64,000 bases of DNA from Rikenellaceae bacterium (GTDB lineage: Bacteria; Bacteroidota; Bacteroidia; Bacteroidales; Rikenellaceae): positions 103,178 through 167,177 of the forward strand of contig SUZR01000007.1 of the NCBI GenBank assembly GCA_015059845.1, given 5' to 3'. The position numbers were made by a program, and so were the translations under genes. Under the pieces are notes generated by a model that worked only from the letters and a program-made list of their open reading frames with translations, was not told the origin of the DNA and ran no database searches. This document shows, piece after piece, positions 1-8,956 of this stretch (within the stretch, counting starts at the first letter, position 1; each line of letters starts with the position of its first letter).

Positions 1-176
1 TCGTGATATGCCGCAATAGTATATACCATCTCCTCATTCACATCAAACCCGCGAGCGAGTTGTGCGCTGCGCTCAATCACCTGCCGAGCGTGGTCACGAC
101 GATGACCGCGGTCGAAATGGTCGTATAGTGGTAGTATGTTCTGCTCGATGTAAGTTATAATCTCCTGACGAATCAT
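1..176 (-). CDS. HD-domain phosphohydrolase, N-terminal part (cut by window edge)
   Basis: The reverse strand reads an open frame from ATG at 174-176 to the window edge, giving about 58 residues that begin MIRQEIITYIEQNILPLYDH. Downstream are GHRRDHARQVI and AAYHD, the His and His-Asp metal-ligand pattern of the HD superfamily (predicted metal-dependent phosphohydrolases, often acting on nucleotides). The rest of the gene lies outside the window, so the substrate cannot be judged. A TATCTTTG promoter box lies 22 bases upstream of the start and supports this ATG. The assignment to HD rests on the motif alone. Confidence 0.7.
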   Translation of the reverse strand, partial: MIRQEIITYIEQNILPLYDHFDRGHRRDHARQVIERSAQLARGFDVNEEMVYTIAAYH

Positions 177-197
177 AGTGCACGGTTTTTGAGTTGG

Positions 198-205
198 CAA
201 AGATA
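198..205 (-). promoter_or_regulatory. Bacteroidota -7 box for the HD-domain gene
   Basis: TATCTTTG on the minus strand matches the TAnnTTTG consensus and lies 22 bases before the ATG at 176. I see no clear TTTG -33 element at the expected distance. Confidence 0.5.
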
Positions 206-227
206 GAAAAGAAAAATAAATATTGGT

Positions 228-788
228 ATGAAAAATGGTACGAAAGAGAGTGTATTATTATCTCTGTTTAGATTTAAGTTTCGTATGACTGTTGTGTTGT
301 TGCTTTTGATGATGTTGCTCGCGGCCTGTGTATATAATGCTGGCCGGGATAGCCTCGACCGTAGTACGGTGGCTAACTTTAACCTTGATAATTTTATGGG
401 TCGCTGGTACGAGATAGCGCGCTTTGATCATCGCTTTGAGCGTGGTATGGAGGATGTTACGGCCGTCTATACACTACAGCCGGATGGTATGGTTGAGGTG
501 GTGAACGAGGGCCTTCGCGCAGGAAAACTGCATCGCTCGGTGGGAAAGGCTAAGACCACGCTTCAGTCGGGGCGTTTGCGTGTGTCGTTCTTCTGGATAT
601 TCTACTCCGATTACAACATTCTGGAGATGGGTCGGCAGGGCGATTGGGCGCTGGTGGGTAGCCGTTCTCCGCAGTATCTGTGGATATTATCGCGCACACC
701 GACTTTGCCCGATGAGACCGTCAGCTACATCGTTGGGCAGGCTGCCAAGCGAGGGTATAATGTAGATAAGTTGATTTTCGACCGTTAA
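228..788 (+). CDS. lipocalin family lipoprotein (Blc-like)
   Basis: The 186-residue protein has a basic N-terminus, a hydrophobic stretch and a lipobox LAAC with Cys34. The lipocalin signature GRWYEIARF follows at residues 58-66. It resembles bacterial lipocalins of the Blc type, outer-membrane-anchored beta-barrels that bind lipids or other hydrophobic ligands. An internal ATG at 285 would shorten the signal peptide and remove its positive charges, so I keep the first ATG. The frame ends in a 4-base convergent overlap with the next gene on the other strand (stops at 786-788 and 785-787). The ligand is unknown. Confidence 0.85.
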   Translation: MKNGTKESVLLSLFRFKFRMTVVLLLLMMLLAACVYNAGRDSLDRSTVANFNLDNFMGRWYEIARFDHRFERGMEDVTAVYTLQPDGMVEVVNEGLRAGKLHRSVGKAKTTLQSGRLRVSFFWIFYSDYNILEMGRQGDWALVGSRSPQYLWILSRTPTLPDETVSYIVGQAAKRGYNVDKLIFDR

Positions 789-1636
789 CGCCTGATGCGG
801 AATCTGTCGATTACGTTGCTTCGTGAGTCGCGGGGCGTGTGATACGACAGGTATAGCCATCGTCCACGTGTTGCGACACCCTCAGGCTCAAGGCCCGTAT
901 GCGATATATCTATCAGCATCAGCTGCTTGCCCGTTTTTAGGTCCGTTACGTGCAGACGTGTGGGGCGGGGAGGAATACCGTCGGGGAGATATGCGCGGTG
1001 GCGATGGATATGGCTGCCCTGCGGAATGGAGATATCTCCTGCGGGCATAGAGCCGAGAGCATCCTCAGCCTTGAGATGCACCTCGCCACGTGAGTCGGAA
1101 TCGGCCAGGCGTGGCAACGCGAACCACTTGAGCGTGCGGACGTTGTCAACGGTGCAATATAGATATATCAGACGCCTGCGCCTATCCACAGCCCAATCGG
1201 CCGGGCCTGCGATATCTGCTCCATCGTAAAATATCTTCTGTACCAGACGTGAGCCCTCAAACGAGATGTCGTTGACATAACAGGCTCTCTCGCCACGACA
1301 CTCGGTGACGTAGAGCAGCGGGAAGGCCGATTGCTTGTTGTAGTGCTCCACGCCGAATGATGCGTTGTTGCAGTGGCCTGTGTTGCCCTCAAGAGTAAAT
1401 GTCGATACAAACTTGCGGCGTTTCATATCTATGACGACGCACTGCCCCTTGTCGTGAACGGAGAAAGCGTAGCGGCCATAGATGGCAAAGCCTTGCGTAG
1501 AGCCGTTTATCTCGACATTCTCGGGCAACAGCTCTGCTACATTTATAAAGCGTTCAGCCTCGGCGAGAGGGGTTTTCTGGGCCACGGCTGAGCCTGAACG
1601 AAGCAATAGCAACAGTAGGCAGATGAAAAGCCTCAT
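785..1636 (-). CDS. secreted protein of unknown function, possibly beta-propeller
   Basis: The 283-residue protein starts with a signal peptide (hydrophobic run to about residue 19, AVAQ cleavage region). The mature part is rich in alternating beta-like segments such as FAIYGRYAFSVHDKGQCVVID and ends LYLSYHTPRDSRSNVIDRFR, a rhythm that suggests a periplasmic beta-propeller-like protein. I recognise no catalytic motif. Its ATG overlaps the stop of dxs by four bases (ATGA at 1633-1636), so it is probably translated from the dxs message. No link to isoprenoid synthesis is evident. Confidence 0.6.
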   Translation of the reverse strand: MRLFICLLLLLLRSGSAVAQKTPLAEAERFINVAELLPENVEINGSTQGFAIYGRYAFSVHDKGQCVVIDMKRRKFVSTFTLEGNTGHCNNASFGVEHYNKQSAFPLLYVTECRGERACYVNDISFEGSRLVQKIFYDGADIAGPADWAVDRRRRLIYLYCTVDNVRTLKWFALPRLADSDSRGEVHLKAEDALGSMPAGDISIPQGSHIHRHRAYLPDGIPPRPTRLHVTDLKTGKQLMLIDISHTGLEPEGVATRGRWLYLSYHTPRDSRSNVIDRFRIRR

Positions 1637-3516
1637 CGTGTTAACTCTTTGATTTTGTTCTCAATACCTGCTATATCGAAGCCGCATATTGCGTGCAGCT
1701 GCTCCAGAGTGCCGTGCTCGATAAAATTATCCTCGATACCCAACTTTGTCACCTTCGTGTTGTAGCCGTTCGCGTTGAGGAACGACACTACGGCCTCGCC
1801 TACGCCTCCGCGCAGAACACCATCCTCGATGGTGATCACCTTCGAGAACTTCTTACCTACCTCGTGCAGCAACTCCTCATCCAGCGGCTTGGCGAAACGC
1901 AGGTCGTAGTGGGCGATGGTAATCTTCTCGCTCTCCTCCACGTGCTTGATAGCCTCGGCAGCAGCGTTACCAACGTGGCCGATTGTGAGGATAGCCAAAT
2001 CCTCGCCATCCTTTATCTTGCGGCCCTTGCCTGTGGGTATGCTCTCAAATGTCGCACCTCGCCACTCTACGCCTGCACCGCAACCGCGCGGGTAACGGAT
2101 AGAGTAGGGCGATGGGGTGTTGATTGCCGTGTAGAGCATATTGCGTAGCTCACTTTCGTTCATCGGGGCGGCAACAATCATATTGGGAATGCAAGCGAAG
2201 TATGCCAAGTCGAACACGCCGTGGTGCGTAGCACCATCCTCACCCACCAATCCGCCACGGTCGAGGCAGAATGTTACGGGTAGGTTTTGCAGGGCAACGT
2301 CGTGAATAACGTTGTCGTATGCACGCTGCATAAACGATGAGTAGATGTTACATACGGGGTGCATACCGCCTGCGGCCAGACCTGCCGAGAAGGTTACGGC
2401 GTGACCCTCAGCAATGCCAACATCGAAGCAACGTTCGGGTATCTCGCGCATCATAACGCTCATCGAGCAGCCCGAAGGCATAGCGGGTGTGACTCCGACA
2501 ATCTTATCGTTCTTCCGTGCCAGCTCCAACAGCGTCTCACCAAATACATCCTGATAGCGAGCGGCAGAGTTTATCGAGGGTATGCGCTCGCCCGTTTCGG
2601 GATTGAAACGTCCCGGGGCGTGCCATACAGCCTGATTATCCTCGGCGGGGGTGTAGCCCTTGCCTTTGGTTGTTCTGACGTGGAGCAGTTTGGGCTCGTC
2701 AATATCCTTGAGTGCCGCAATCATACGCACCAACTCCACTACGTCGTGGCCATCCAACTGCCCGAAGTAGCGGAAATTAAGGCTCTCGAAGAGGTTGCTG
2801 TTCTGCAATAGACCCTGCTTTACGGCGTTGCCCGCCTTCTGGCAAAATCGCAATACGGGCGGAACGTGAGCCAGAATACGCCATAGACCACGCTTGAAAT
2901 TGTTATAAAGAGGAGAGGATGACATACGGGCCAGATAACCCTCCAGAGCTCCCGTAGCCTCGTCGATAGCCATCTCGTTGTCGTTGAAGATAACCAGCAG
3001 CTTGCCCTTCTTCTTCTCGCCGGCATTGTTCAGACCCTCGAATGCCAGACCGCCCGTCATAGCGCCATCGCCAATGACAGCAACAACGTGATTATCCTCG
3101 CCCTGCAACTCGGCAGCCTTTGCCAGACCGTATGCCGCAGAGATGGATGTTGAGGAGTGGCCGGCGCCGAATGAGTCGTACTCGCTCTCGGCCATACGCG
3201 GGAAGCCGCTGATGCCGCCCAGCTTTCTGTTTGTGGGGAACTCGTCGCGGCGACCTGTGATGATTTTATGAGCATATGCCTGATGTCCCACATCCCACAC
3301 GAGCTTATCCGCGGGGGTGTCATAGACATAGTGTATAGCGACCGTAAGCTCTATCGTGCCGAGGCTTGAGGCCAGGTGGCCAGGGTTCTTTGAACACTCC
3401 TCGATGATGTATTGTCGCAACTCACGGCAATACTGAGGCAGCTGCTCGATGGAGAGCTGCTTCAAATCGGCGGGTGAATTAACCTTATAGAGTAGGTCGT
3501 ATTCTATATGTTCCAT
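1633..3516 (-). CDS. dxs: 1-deoxy-D-xylulose-5-phosphate synthase
   Basis: DXS condenses pyruvate and glyceraldehyde 3-phosphate, using thiamine diphosphate, to make DXP, the entry step of the MEP isoprenoid pathway. The length of 627 residues is normal. Visible landmarks are LVWDVGHQAYAHKI in the N-terminal domain, the thiamine diphosphate/Mg site GDGAMTGGLAFEGLNNAG, and in the pyrimidine domain DRGGLVGEDGATHHGVFDL, all characteristic of DXS rather than transketolase. A consensus promoter ends 15 bases before the ATG. The downstream secreted-protein gene overlaps its stop by four bases. Confidence 0.97.
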   Translation of the reverse strand: MEHIEYDLLYKVNSPADLKQLSIEQLPQYCRELRQYIIEECSKNPGHLASSLGTIELTVAIHYVYDTPADKLVWDVGHQAYAHKIITGRRDEFPTNRKLGGISGFPRMAESEYDSFGAGHSSTSISAAYGLAKAAELQGEDNHVVAVIGDGAMTGGLAFEGLNNAGEKKKGKLLVIFNDNEMAIDEATGALEGYLARMSSSPLYNNFKRGLWRILAHVPPVLRFCQKAGNAVKQGLLQNSNLFESLNFRYFGQLDGHDVVELVRMIAALKDIDEPKLLHVRTTKGKGYTPAEDNQAVWHAPGRFNPETGERIPSINSAARYQDVFGETLLELARKNDKIVGVTPAMPSGCSMSVMMREIPERCFDVGIAEGHAVTFSAGLAAGGMHPVCNIYSSFMQRAYDNVIHDVALQNLPVTFCLDRGGLVGEDGATHHGVFDLAYFACIPNMIVAAPMNESELRNMLYTAINTPSPYSIRYPRGCGAGVEWRGATFESIPTGKGRKIKDGEDLAILTIGHVGNAAAEAIKHVEESEKITIAHYDLRFAKPLDEELLHEVGKKFSKVITIEDGVLRGGVGEAVVSFLNANGYNTKVTKLGIEDNFIEHGTLEQLHAICGFDIAGIENKIKELTR

Positions 3517-3531
3517 TAAAATTTCTTTTTA

Positions 3532-3563
3532 CAAATATACAAATCTTCGGTAGCTTTTGCAAA
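3532..3563 (-). promoter_or_regulatory. dxs promoter
   Basis: On the minus strand TTTG (3563-3560), a 20-base spacer and TATATTTG (3539-3532) match the Bacteroidota primary promoter. The predicted leader is only about 10 bases. The -33 element lies 12 bases beyond the 3' end of the radical SAM gene at 3575. Confidence 0.8.
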
Positions 3564-3574
3564 CCACGCGCATC

Positions 3575-4345
3575 TTATGCCACCGAACACTCAATGCCCA
3601 ATGCTCGAACACGCTCGGCAATGGCCATTAACTCCTCCTTGCTAACCTTCTCCAGCGTCTGGCACGGCGTGTCGCGGTCCAAAGAGTATACCATCACCTG
3701 ACGTGGTGCAATCTCCTCAACGAGCTTCAGCCACGCCTCGACCTCGTTGTCGGCGGTGTTGTCAATCGCCTGACCAGCATACTCTCCACGCAGGAACATA
3801 GTCTGGATAATGAGCTTACCTTCGAACTCTTTGAGCAGTTCAACCGTACGTGCCACGGTGTACGCACCCTGGGGCTTGTTTATCAGCTGCACGGTTGCGT
3901 CGAAGGCCGAATCGAGCTTGAGGATATTGTTATCTACTCGCAGCAAGGCGCGGCGCACATCCTCGCGGTGAATCTGCGTGGCGTTGCTCAGCACCGATAC
4001 CTTAGCCGTAGGGCACAGCTCATCGCGGAGGGCTAATGTGTCATCTATAACACCCTCAAAATCGGGGTGCATCGTAGGCTCTCCGTTGCCGGCAAAGGTG
4101 ATAACATCGGGCGGAGTGCTATCTGCAACCATACGGGTGAGGACCTCACGCAGCATCGTGCGTACATCCTCGCGCGAGTTAAAGCGTTTACGACCCACGT
4201 GGTCGGCATTCCATCCGCACTCGCAATATATGCAGTCGAAGCTACACAGCTTCGACTCTACGGGCAGAAGGTTTACCCCTAACGATAGCCCCAGACGACG
4301 TGAGCGAATAGGACCAAAAATTATATTGTCGTATAGTGATGTCAT
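3575..4345 (-). CDS. radical SAM protein, COG0731 type
   Basis: The 256-residue protein has the radical SAM cluster motif CSFDCIYC (Cys34, Cys38, Cys41) near the N-terminus, preceded by IFGPIRSRRLGLSLGVNLLP, typical of COG0731 proteins that are often labelled wyosine-synthetase-like. GNGEPTMHPDF is the glycine-rich SAM-binding strand. Members cleave S-adenosylmethionine with a 4Fe-4S cluster, but the substrate of bacterial members is unclear, since the archaeal/eukaryotic tRNA-wyosine role does not transfer. The start lies 11 bases downstream of the AraC-type gene stop, so the two are probably cotranscribed. Confidence 0.85.
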   Translation of the reverse strand: MTSLYDNIIFGPIRSRRLGLSLGVNLLPVESKLCSFDCIYCECGWNADHVGRKRFNSREDVRTMLREVLTRMVADSTPPDVITFAGNGEPTMHPDFEGVIDDTLALRDELCPTAKVSVLSNATQIHREDVRRALLRVDNNILKLDSAFDATVQLINKPQGAYTVARTVELLKEFEGKLIIQTMFLRGEYAGQAIDNTADNEVEAWLKLVEEIAPRQVMVYSLDRDTPCQTLEKVSKEELMAIAERVRALGIECSVA

Positions 4346-4356
4346 AGTGTTGCGTT

Positions 4357-5235
4357 TTACATCTTCGAGCGCCTGAACTCCTTGGGTGTCATTCCCGTGT
4401 GACGCAGGAAGTATTGTCCAAAGAATGAGGGGTTTGGGAAGTTGAGTTTGTTCGATACCTGCTGAATCGTGAGCTGCGTCGTCGAGAGCAGAGCCTTAGC
4501 GTTGAGAATCACCGAACGTGTAATCCAGTTCGCTGCGCTGTTACCCGAAATCTGGCGTGTGACGATGGTCAGATATTTGGGCGTGATGCAGAGCTTATCG
4601 GCGTAGTATTGCACCTCGCGTGAGATGGTAATATCGGTTGCCAGCAACGACAAGAACTTGCGGAACAGAATATCCTGACGTGAGCAGGGCTCGCGCTTGA
4701 CGGGTATATCGTGCGCATAGATGCCAGCCAGCTCGTAGCAGAGCAGGGTCAGCATATGGCGGTTAATCTGGTCGTGGAAGGGGTGCTCGGTGCGGGTGTC
4801 GCGCTCGTGCATCAGATTGCAAATCTGAAGTATAGAGTCGAGCTGCTGCTGGCTCAGCACCATACAGGGATTCTCGCGCATCGACATATGTATTGAGTTG
4901 GCCGAGGGGGTGTTCAGCTCGCCGATAAAGTCGGTGTTAATCATCAGCGTGTAGCTCTTGAAACCCTCGCCGCGCTTGAAGTCCTGAATGATAGTGCCGG
5001 GGAACGATATGCAGAGCGTGCGGGGCGATAGCTGGTATTTGTGTTCATCGATTATCACATATCCCTCGCCCTCGAGGCAAATAAATATACCACCGCGGCT
5101 GAATGTTCGCGGCACGTTATCCTCGTTGATTATGGCATCGTAGTCTTTGCTATCGATATATGCAAACAGCGGATTTGACACGCCAAGCAGCGCGTCAACA
5201 TCGTTTGGTTTATCTTGATTGTGCTGTACCTCCAT
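4357..5235 (-). CDS. AraC family transcriptional regulator
   Basis: The 292-residue protein has a cupin-like N-terminal sensor region (for example GEGYVIIDEHKYQLSP) and a C-terminal AraC/XylS helix-turn-helix pair over about residues 195-292. The second helix-turn-helix region shows TIQQVSNKLNFPNPSFFGQYF followed by GMTPKEFR, the usual family ending. The ligand is unknown. It is first in a probable two-gene unit with the radical SAM gene and has its own -7 box upstream, so autoregulation is possible. Confidence 0.9.
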   Translation of the reverse strand: MEVQHNQDKPNDVDALLGVSNPLFAYIDSKDYDAIINEDNVPRTFSRGGIFICLEGEGYVIIDEHKYQLSPRTLCISFPGTIIQDFKRGEGFKSYTLMINTDFIGELNTPSANSIHMSMRENPCMVLSQQQLDSILQICNLMHERDTRTEHPFHDQINRHMLTLLCYELAGIYAHDIPVKREPCSRQDILFRKFLSLLATDITISREVQYYADKLCITPKYLTIVTRQISGNSAANWITRSVILNAKALLSTTQLTIQQVSNKLNFPNPSFFGQYFLRHTGMTPKEFRRSKM

Positions 5236-5255
5236 TACTCATTCTAATTTCTGGA

Positions 5256-5263
5256 CAAATATA
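5256..5263 (-). promoter_or_regulatory. -7 box for the AraC-type gene
   Basis: TATATTTG on the minus strand, 20 bases before the ATG at 5235. A second CTTTG lies upstream, but only 14 bases away, so the -33 element is uncertain. Confidence 0.6.
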
Positions 5264-5356
5264 CAAAGAATTCGCAACAAAGAATATTTTTGGCGATGTT
5301 TTGTGCTTTTTAGTGGCTAATTTGTGTATTTATAGAACATTTTTGCTGTCGGGCAA

Positions 5357-5390
5357 TAAAAAAGGCTGCCAACCTTGTGGTCTGGCAGCC
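5357..5390 (-). terminator. intrinsic terminator of the glycerophosphodiesterase gene
   Basis: GGCTGCCA (5364-5371) pairs with TGGCAGCC (5383-5390), and on the minus strand the stem is followed by a run of seven T. It lies 21 bases after the stop at 5412. Confidence 0.85.
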
Positions 5391-5411
5391 CTTGTAACTA
5401 TTGCTGTTTTA

Positions 5412-6347
5412 TTAGTCGTGCAAACCGCGTGAACGCAAGTACTCGATAAGCATCTCGGGGCGGTCGGTCTGGATAATGGTTGTACCCATATCCACTACCT
5501 TGCCATATACCTCAGCAGCAGATGTCTCGAAAGCAACGTCGTCGCTCCAGCCACCGCACAATGAGTTCCAGAGAGTGTTAACCCACAACTTTGAGCCGCT
5601 ATCCAATACGCGCTTTACGGCGCTCTCAACCTCGGCATTCATCTCGTCGAAGCAAATCTCATAGGCCAACTGGGGCTTCTCGGCAATGTAATCGTCAAAG
5701 AGAGCCTTGTGCTTCTCGTTTGTGGGAGTGATAACGGGCATATAGAGCAAGTTGTTCTTGTGCTCAGCCATCTTTGCCTGCACCTCTGCTACGGGCTTGC
5801 TGCCCTTGATAAGTACCTGGTCGGTAACACCCAACTTCTCGGTAATCTCCACTACCAGGTCGTAGTAGTCGTAACCCTTGTCGAGGTTTACAGTGATGCG
5901 GTCCTTACATACGGCCAGAGCCTCCTCCAGTGTGGGCATCTTAAGGTCGAGTGAAGAGCGTACGTTGTGAGCAGTCTTGAGATAGTACTGCTGAATCTCC
6001 TCGTATGTCATCTCGTTGATGTTACCCTTACCTGTTGTGCAGCGGTTGATGGTGCGGTCGTGTGAGAGAACGAGTACGCTATCCTTGGTGAGCTGAATGT
6101 CAATCTCAACCATATCGGCGCCCATCTTGATTACAGACTCAATAGCGGGGATTGAGTTCTCGGGGTAGTTGCGCCAGTCGCCACGGTGGCAAACAACCAA
6201 AACCTGCTTTGACTTGGGGTCGTGCAGATTCTTCAAAATGGTCTCAATATTATTCGCCTTAGCAGCGGGGGCCTCGGCGGGAGCCTGGTTGCAGGCAGTC
6301 ATCAACATAGCTGCTACAACGCATAATGAGAGGAAAAATTTCTTCAT
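5412..6347 (-). CDS. glycerophosphodiester phosphodiesterase lipoprotein
   Basis: GDPD enzymes hydrolyse glycerophosphodiesters to glycerol 3-phosphate and an alcohol. The 311-residue protein has a lipobox LMTAC (Cys19), so it is probably anchored at the periplasmic or outer face. The GDPD core is clear: HRG at residues 54-56 with ENS at 63-65, EID at 81-83 and SHD at 95-97, the metal and catalytic residues of the family. The alanine/proline-rich stretch after the Cys is a typical lipoprotein tether. The gene stands alone with its own promoter box and terminator. Confidence 0.92.
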   Translation of the reverse strand: MKKFFLSLCVVAAMLMTACNQAPAEAPAAKANNIETILKNLHDPKSKQVLVVCHRGDWRNYPENSIPAIESVIKMGADMVEIDIQLTKDSVLVLSHDRTINRCTTGKGNINEMTYEEIQQYYLKTAHNVRSSLDLKMPTLEEALAVCKDRITVNLDKGYDYYDLVVEITEKLGVTDQVLIKGSKPVAEVQAKMAEHKNNLLYMPVITPTNEKHKALFDDYIAEKPQLAYEICFDEMNAEVESAVKRVLDSGSKLWVNTLWNSLCGGWSDDVAFETSAAEVYGKVVDMGTTIIQTDRPEMLIEYLRSRGLHD

Positions 6348-6387
6348 AGTAGGGTTAATTTAAAATGATAAATCAAATTTGAATGAA

Positions 6388-6395
6388 CAAATATA
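6388..6395 (-). promoter_or_regulatory. -7 box for the glycerophosphodiesterase gene
   Basis: TATATTTG on the minus strand, about 40 bases before the ATG at 6347. No convincing -33 TTTG. Confidence 0.6.
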
Positions 6396-6428
6396 GATAA
6401 TTTATACCGAAATTTCACATAAAATCAC

Positions 6429-6436
6429 TACCTTTG
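6429..6436 (+). promoter_or_regulatory. -7 box for the ROK kinase gene
   Basis: TACCTTTG, 29 bases before the ATG at 6466. It lies 33 bases from the divergent box at 6388-6395, so the two genes share one control region. Confidence 0.6.
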
Positions 6437-6465
6437 AATAAATATTCAACAAAAAACTGCTTACA

Positions 6466-7572
6466 ATGTATAGAAACGATCAAAGAACAGTTATTACGCT
6501 CGATGCTGGAGGTACCAATTTCGTATTCGGTGCAATCCGTGCCAATAAATTTATCGTAGAGCCTATCACCTTGCCCTCTAATGCCGACGATTTGGATAAG
6601 TGTATGGCTACCTTAGTCGAAGGTTTTGAGCAGGTTATGGCCAAACTCGACCATAAGCCCGTAGCTATCAGCTTTGCCTTCCCCGGTCCGGCCGACTATG
6701 CCAATGGTATTGTGGGCGGTTTCTATCTGCCTAACTTCCCCTCGTTCCGCGACGGTGTGGCGTTGGGCCCCTTCCTTGAGGAGAAGTTCGGAATACCCGT
6801 ATATATCAACAACGATGCGGATTTGTATGCCTACGGTGAGGCTCTGGCGGGCGCTCTGCCTGAGATTAACGAGAAGCTGGAGAAGCTGGGTAGCGCCAAG
6901 CGTTATCACACCCTGCTGGGTTATACGTTCGGCACAGGCTTCGGCTTTGGCTTTGTGACCAATGGCGAGTTGCATACGGGCGATAACTCTTGTATCGAGA
7001 CCTTCTGCCTGCGCCATAAGCATATGCCCGGCGTGATGGTTGAGGATGGCGTTGCCGTTCGTGCCGTGAAGCGTGTTTATAAGGAGGAGTCGGGCATTGA
7101 CGACCCCACACTCCAGCCGAAGGATATCTTCGATATTGCCGAGGGTAAGCGTGAGGGTAATCAGGAGGCTGCTCGCAAGGCATTCGCTACGATGGGCGAG
7201 GTTGCGGGTGATGCTATGGCCACGGCCGTTACGTTGATTGACGGTGTGATTGTTATCGGTGGCGGTATCACAGCTGCCTCGAAGTATATTATGCCTTCGC
7301 TGTTGAAGGAGTTGCGCTCTGAGATGCACTCTATTGGCGGTGAGGCCTTCGACCGCGTGCAGATGAAGGTTTACGACCTGAACGATGAGGCCGAATTCGA
7401 GCAGTTCGCTAAAGGCGCATCGCGTGACTTGCCAGTATATGGCTCGGATAAGGTTGTTACGTACGACCCGCAGAAGCGTATCGGTGTGATGATTACCAAC
7501 ATCGGTGCCAGCACAGCTATCTCGCTCGGTGCTTATGCTTACGCGTTGAATGAGGTTGATAAGAATAAGTAA
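6466..7572 (+). CDS. ROK family sugar kinase
   Basis: ROK kinases phosphorylate hexoses or amino sugars with ATP. The 368-residue protein shows the phosphate-binding motif DAGGTN (residues 13-18), the catalytic region INNDADL with Asp117, and the second nucleotide-binding glycine stretch VIVIGGGI. The usual ROK zinc motif CxCGxxGCxE is not present; the corresponding stretch reads GDNSCIETFCLRHK. A C-terminal extension makes it longer than the roughly 300-residue classical members. The sugar cannot be assigned. It is followed by a terminator and then the YeiH-type transporter. Confidence 0.88.
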   Translation: MYRNDQRTVITLDAGGTNFVFGAIRANKFIVEPITLPSNADDLDKCMATLVEGFEQVMAKLDHKPVAISFAFPGPADYANGIVGGFYLPNFPSFRDGVALGPFLEEKFGIPVYINNDADLYAYGEALAGALPEINEKLEKLGSAKRYHTLLGYTFGTGFGFGFVTNGELHTGDNSCIETFCLRHKHMPGVMVEDGVAVRAVKRVYKEESGIDDPTLQPKDIFDIAEGKREGNQEAARKAFATMGEVAGDAMATAVTLIDGVIVIGGGITAASKYIMPSLLKELRSEMHSIGGEAFDRVQMKVYDLNDEAEFEQFAKGASRDLPVYGSDKVVTYDPQKRIGVMITNIGASTAISLGAYAYALNEVDKNK

Positions 7573-7592
7573 AGAATATTTTTTGAAGACTG

Positions 7593-7624
7593 CATTCCGA
7601 CCCGCAAGGTCGGGATGTTGTTTT
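7593..7624 (+). terminator. intrinsic terminator after the ROK gene
   Basis: CATTCCGACC (7593-7602) pairs with GGTCGGGATG (7608-7617), one G-T pair, loop CGCAA, then TTGTTTT. The next gene starts 28 bases later without a visible promoter, so partial readthrough is likely. Confidence 0.75.
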
Positions 7625-7651
7625 GTGATGTGTTAATTCAAACAAAACAAT

Positions 7652-8890
7652 ATGAAAAAACTAATTGCTACTCTTAAAAATGAAGACTGGGTGATTGTCT
7701 ATGCAGGTGCTATCGTGCTGCTGCTGGCAACACTCTTCCCATCGGCTATGCCTACGATGCCCAAAGAGCTGGGCTCGGCAGAGTCGTGGCTGAAGGCCGC
7801 AACAATGTTTGCCTCTATCCTGGGTCTTACCTATCTGTGTCAGGCCGTGCTGCGCCGCAAGATGATAGGTATATTCCTGTCGTTGCTTGTGATTTTTGCT
7901 CTCTCGCTTGGCGCTCAGGTGGTTGCAAATATCCCAATCATCAAGGAGTGGGGTCTGGAGTCGGTATTTTTCTCTGTTATTTTCGGTCTTATCGTGAGCA
8001 ACTGCTTCCGCGTGCCCGAGTGGCTGAAGCCCGCTATCCAGAGTGAGTTTTATATTAAGATAGGTATCGTCTGCCTGGGCTCTACAATCCTCTTTGGCGA
8101 GGTGCTGAAGTCGGGTGTGTTTGGCTTGGCGCAGGCGCTGATTGTGGTCTTTACCGTGTGGTTCTTCGCATTCCGCATCTCACGCAGAATGGGCGTTGAC
8201 CAGGAGATGTCAACAATGTTGGCCTCGTCGGTCTCTATCTGTGGCGTATCGGCTGCGATTGCTACGGCTGGAGTTATCAAGGGCGATAATAAGAAGCTGT
8301 CGTATATCATCTCGCTGGTGCTGGTGTGTGCTATCCCGATGATGTATATTATGCCGTGGGTTGCCGAGCTGCTTGGCCTCAGCGAGGAGGTTGCAGGTGC
8401 TTGGCTCGGTGGTACGATTGATACCACGGGAGCGGTGGCTGCATCGGGTACGATGTTGGGCGAGACGGCTGCGCAGACGGCAATTATCGTTAAGTCGTCG
8501 CAGAACGTATTGCTCGGTCTGGCCGCTTTTGTTATCTCGCTGATGTGGACCTATAAGGGCGAGCAGCACGAGGAGAAGCCTACGCTGGGCGTAATCTGGG
8601 ACCGCTTCCCGAAGTTTGTCGTTGGTTTTGTTTTGGCGTCGCTGGTGTTCAGCTTTATGATGGATACAGCCGATGCAAAGGCTATCGGTAAGATTACCAA
8701 GGGCTTTACCAATACTCTGTTCAGCATCGCTTTCGTGTGCGTAGGTTTGGAGACCCGCTTTGCCGATATCTTCTCGAAGGAGAATCGCCGCCCGTTGTGG
8801 GCATTCCTCTCGGCACAGGGATTCAATATCGTTGTTACGCTGATTGTTGCTTATCTGTTGTTCGGCGTTGTGAAGCCTCTGCTGGCATAA
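7652..8890 (+). CDS. YeiH/UPF0324 family membrane transporter (putative sulfate exporter family)
   Basis: The 412-residue protein is strongly hydrophobic with about ten membrane segments. The conserved stretch GAWLGGTIDTTGAVAASG, followed by AAIIVKSSQN-like sequence (TAIIVKSSQNVLLG), is diagnostic of the YeiH/UPF0324 family, often annotated as putative sulfate exporters. Biochemical evidence for the substrate in this family is weak, so the transport role is family-level inference. It follows the ROK kinase with an intervening terminator and has its own terminator. Confidence 0.85.
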   Translation: MKKLIATLKNEDWVIVYAGAIVLLLATLFPSAMPTMPKELGSAESWLKAATMFASILGLTYLCQAVLRRKMIGIFLSLLVIFALSLGAQVVANIPIIKEWGLESVFFSVIFGLIVSNCFRVPEWLKPAIQSEFYIKIGIVCLGSTILFGEVLKSGVFGLAQALIVVFTVWFFAFRISRRMGVDQEMSTMLASSVSICGVSAAIATAGVIKGDNKKLSYIISLVLVCAIPMMYIMPWVAELLGLSEEVAGAWLGGTIDTTGAVAASGTMLGETAAQTAIIVKSSQNVLLGLAAFVISLMWTYKGEQHEEKPTLGVIWDRFPKFVVGFVLASLVFSFMMDTADAKAIGKITKGFTNTLFSIAFVCVGLETRFADIFSKENRRPLWAFLSAQGFNIVVTLIVAYLLFGVVKPLLA

Positions 8891-8912
8891 TTGCAGAACA
8901 AATAAATATCTT

Positions 8913-8943
8913 GGGTCACTTTTTTTCGGGGTGGCCCTTTTTT
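8913..8943 (+). terminator. intrinsic terminator after the YeiH-type gene
   Basis: GGGTCAC (8913-8919) pairs with GTGGCCC (8931-8937), then six T. One G-T pair. Confidence 0.75.
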
Positions 8944-8956
8944 ATGGCCCTCGATG

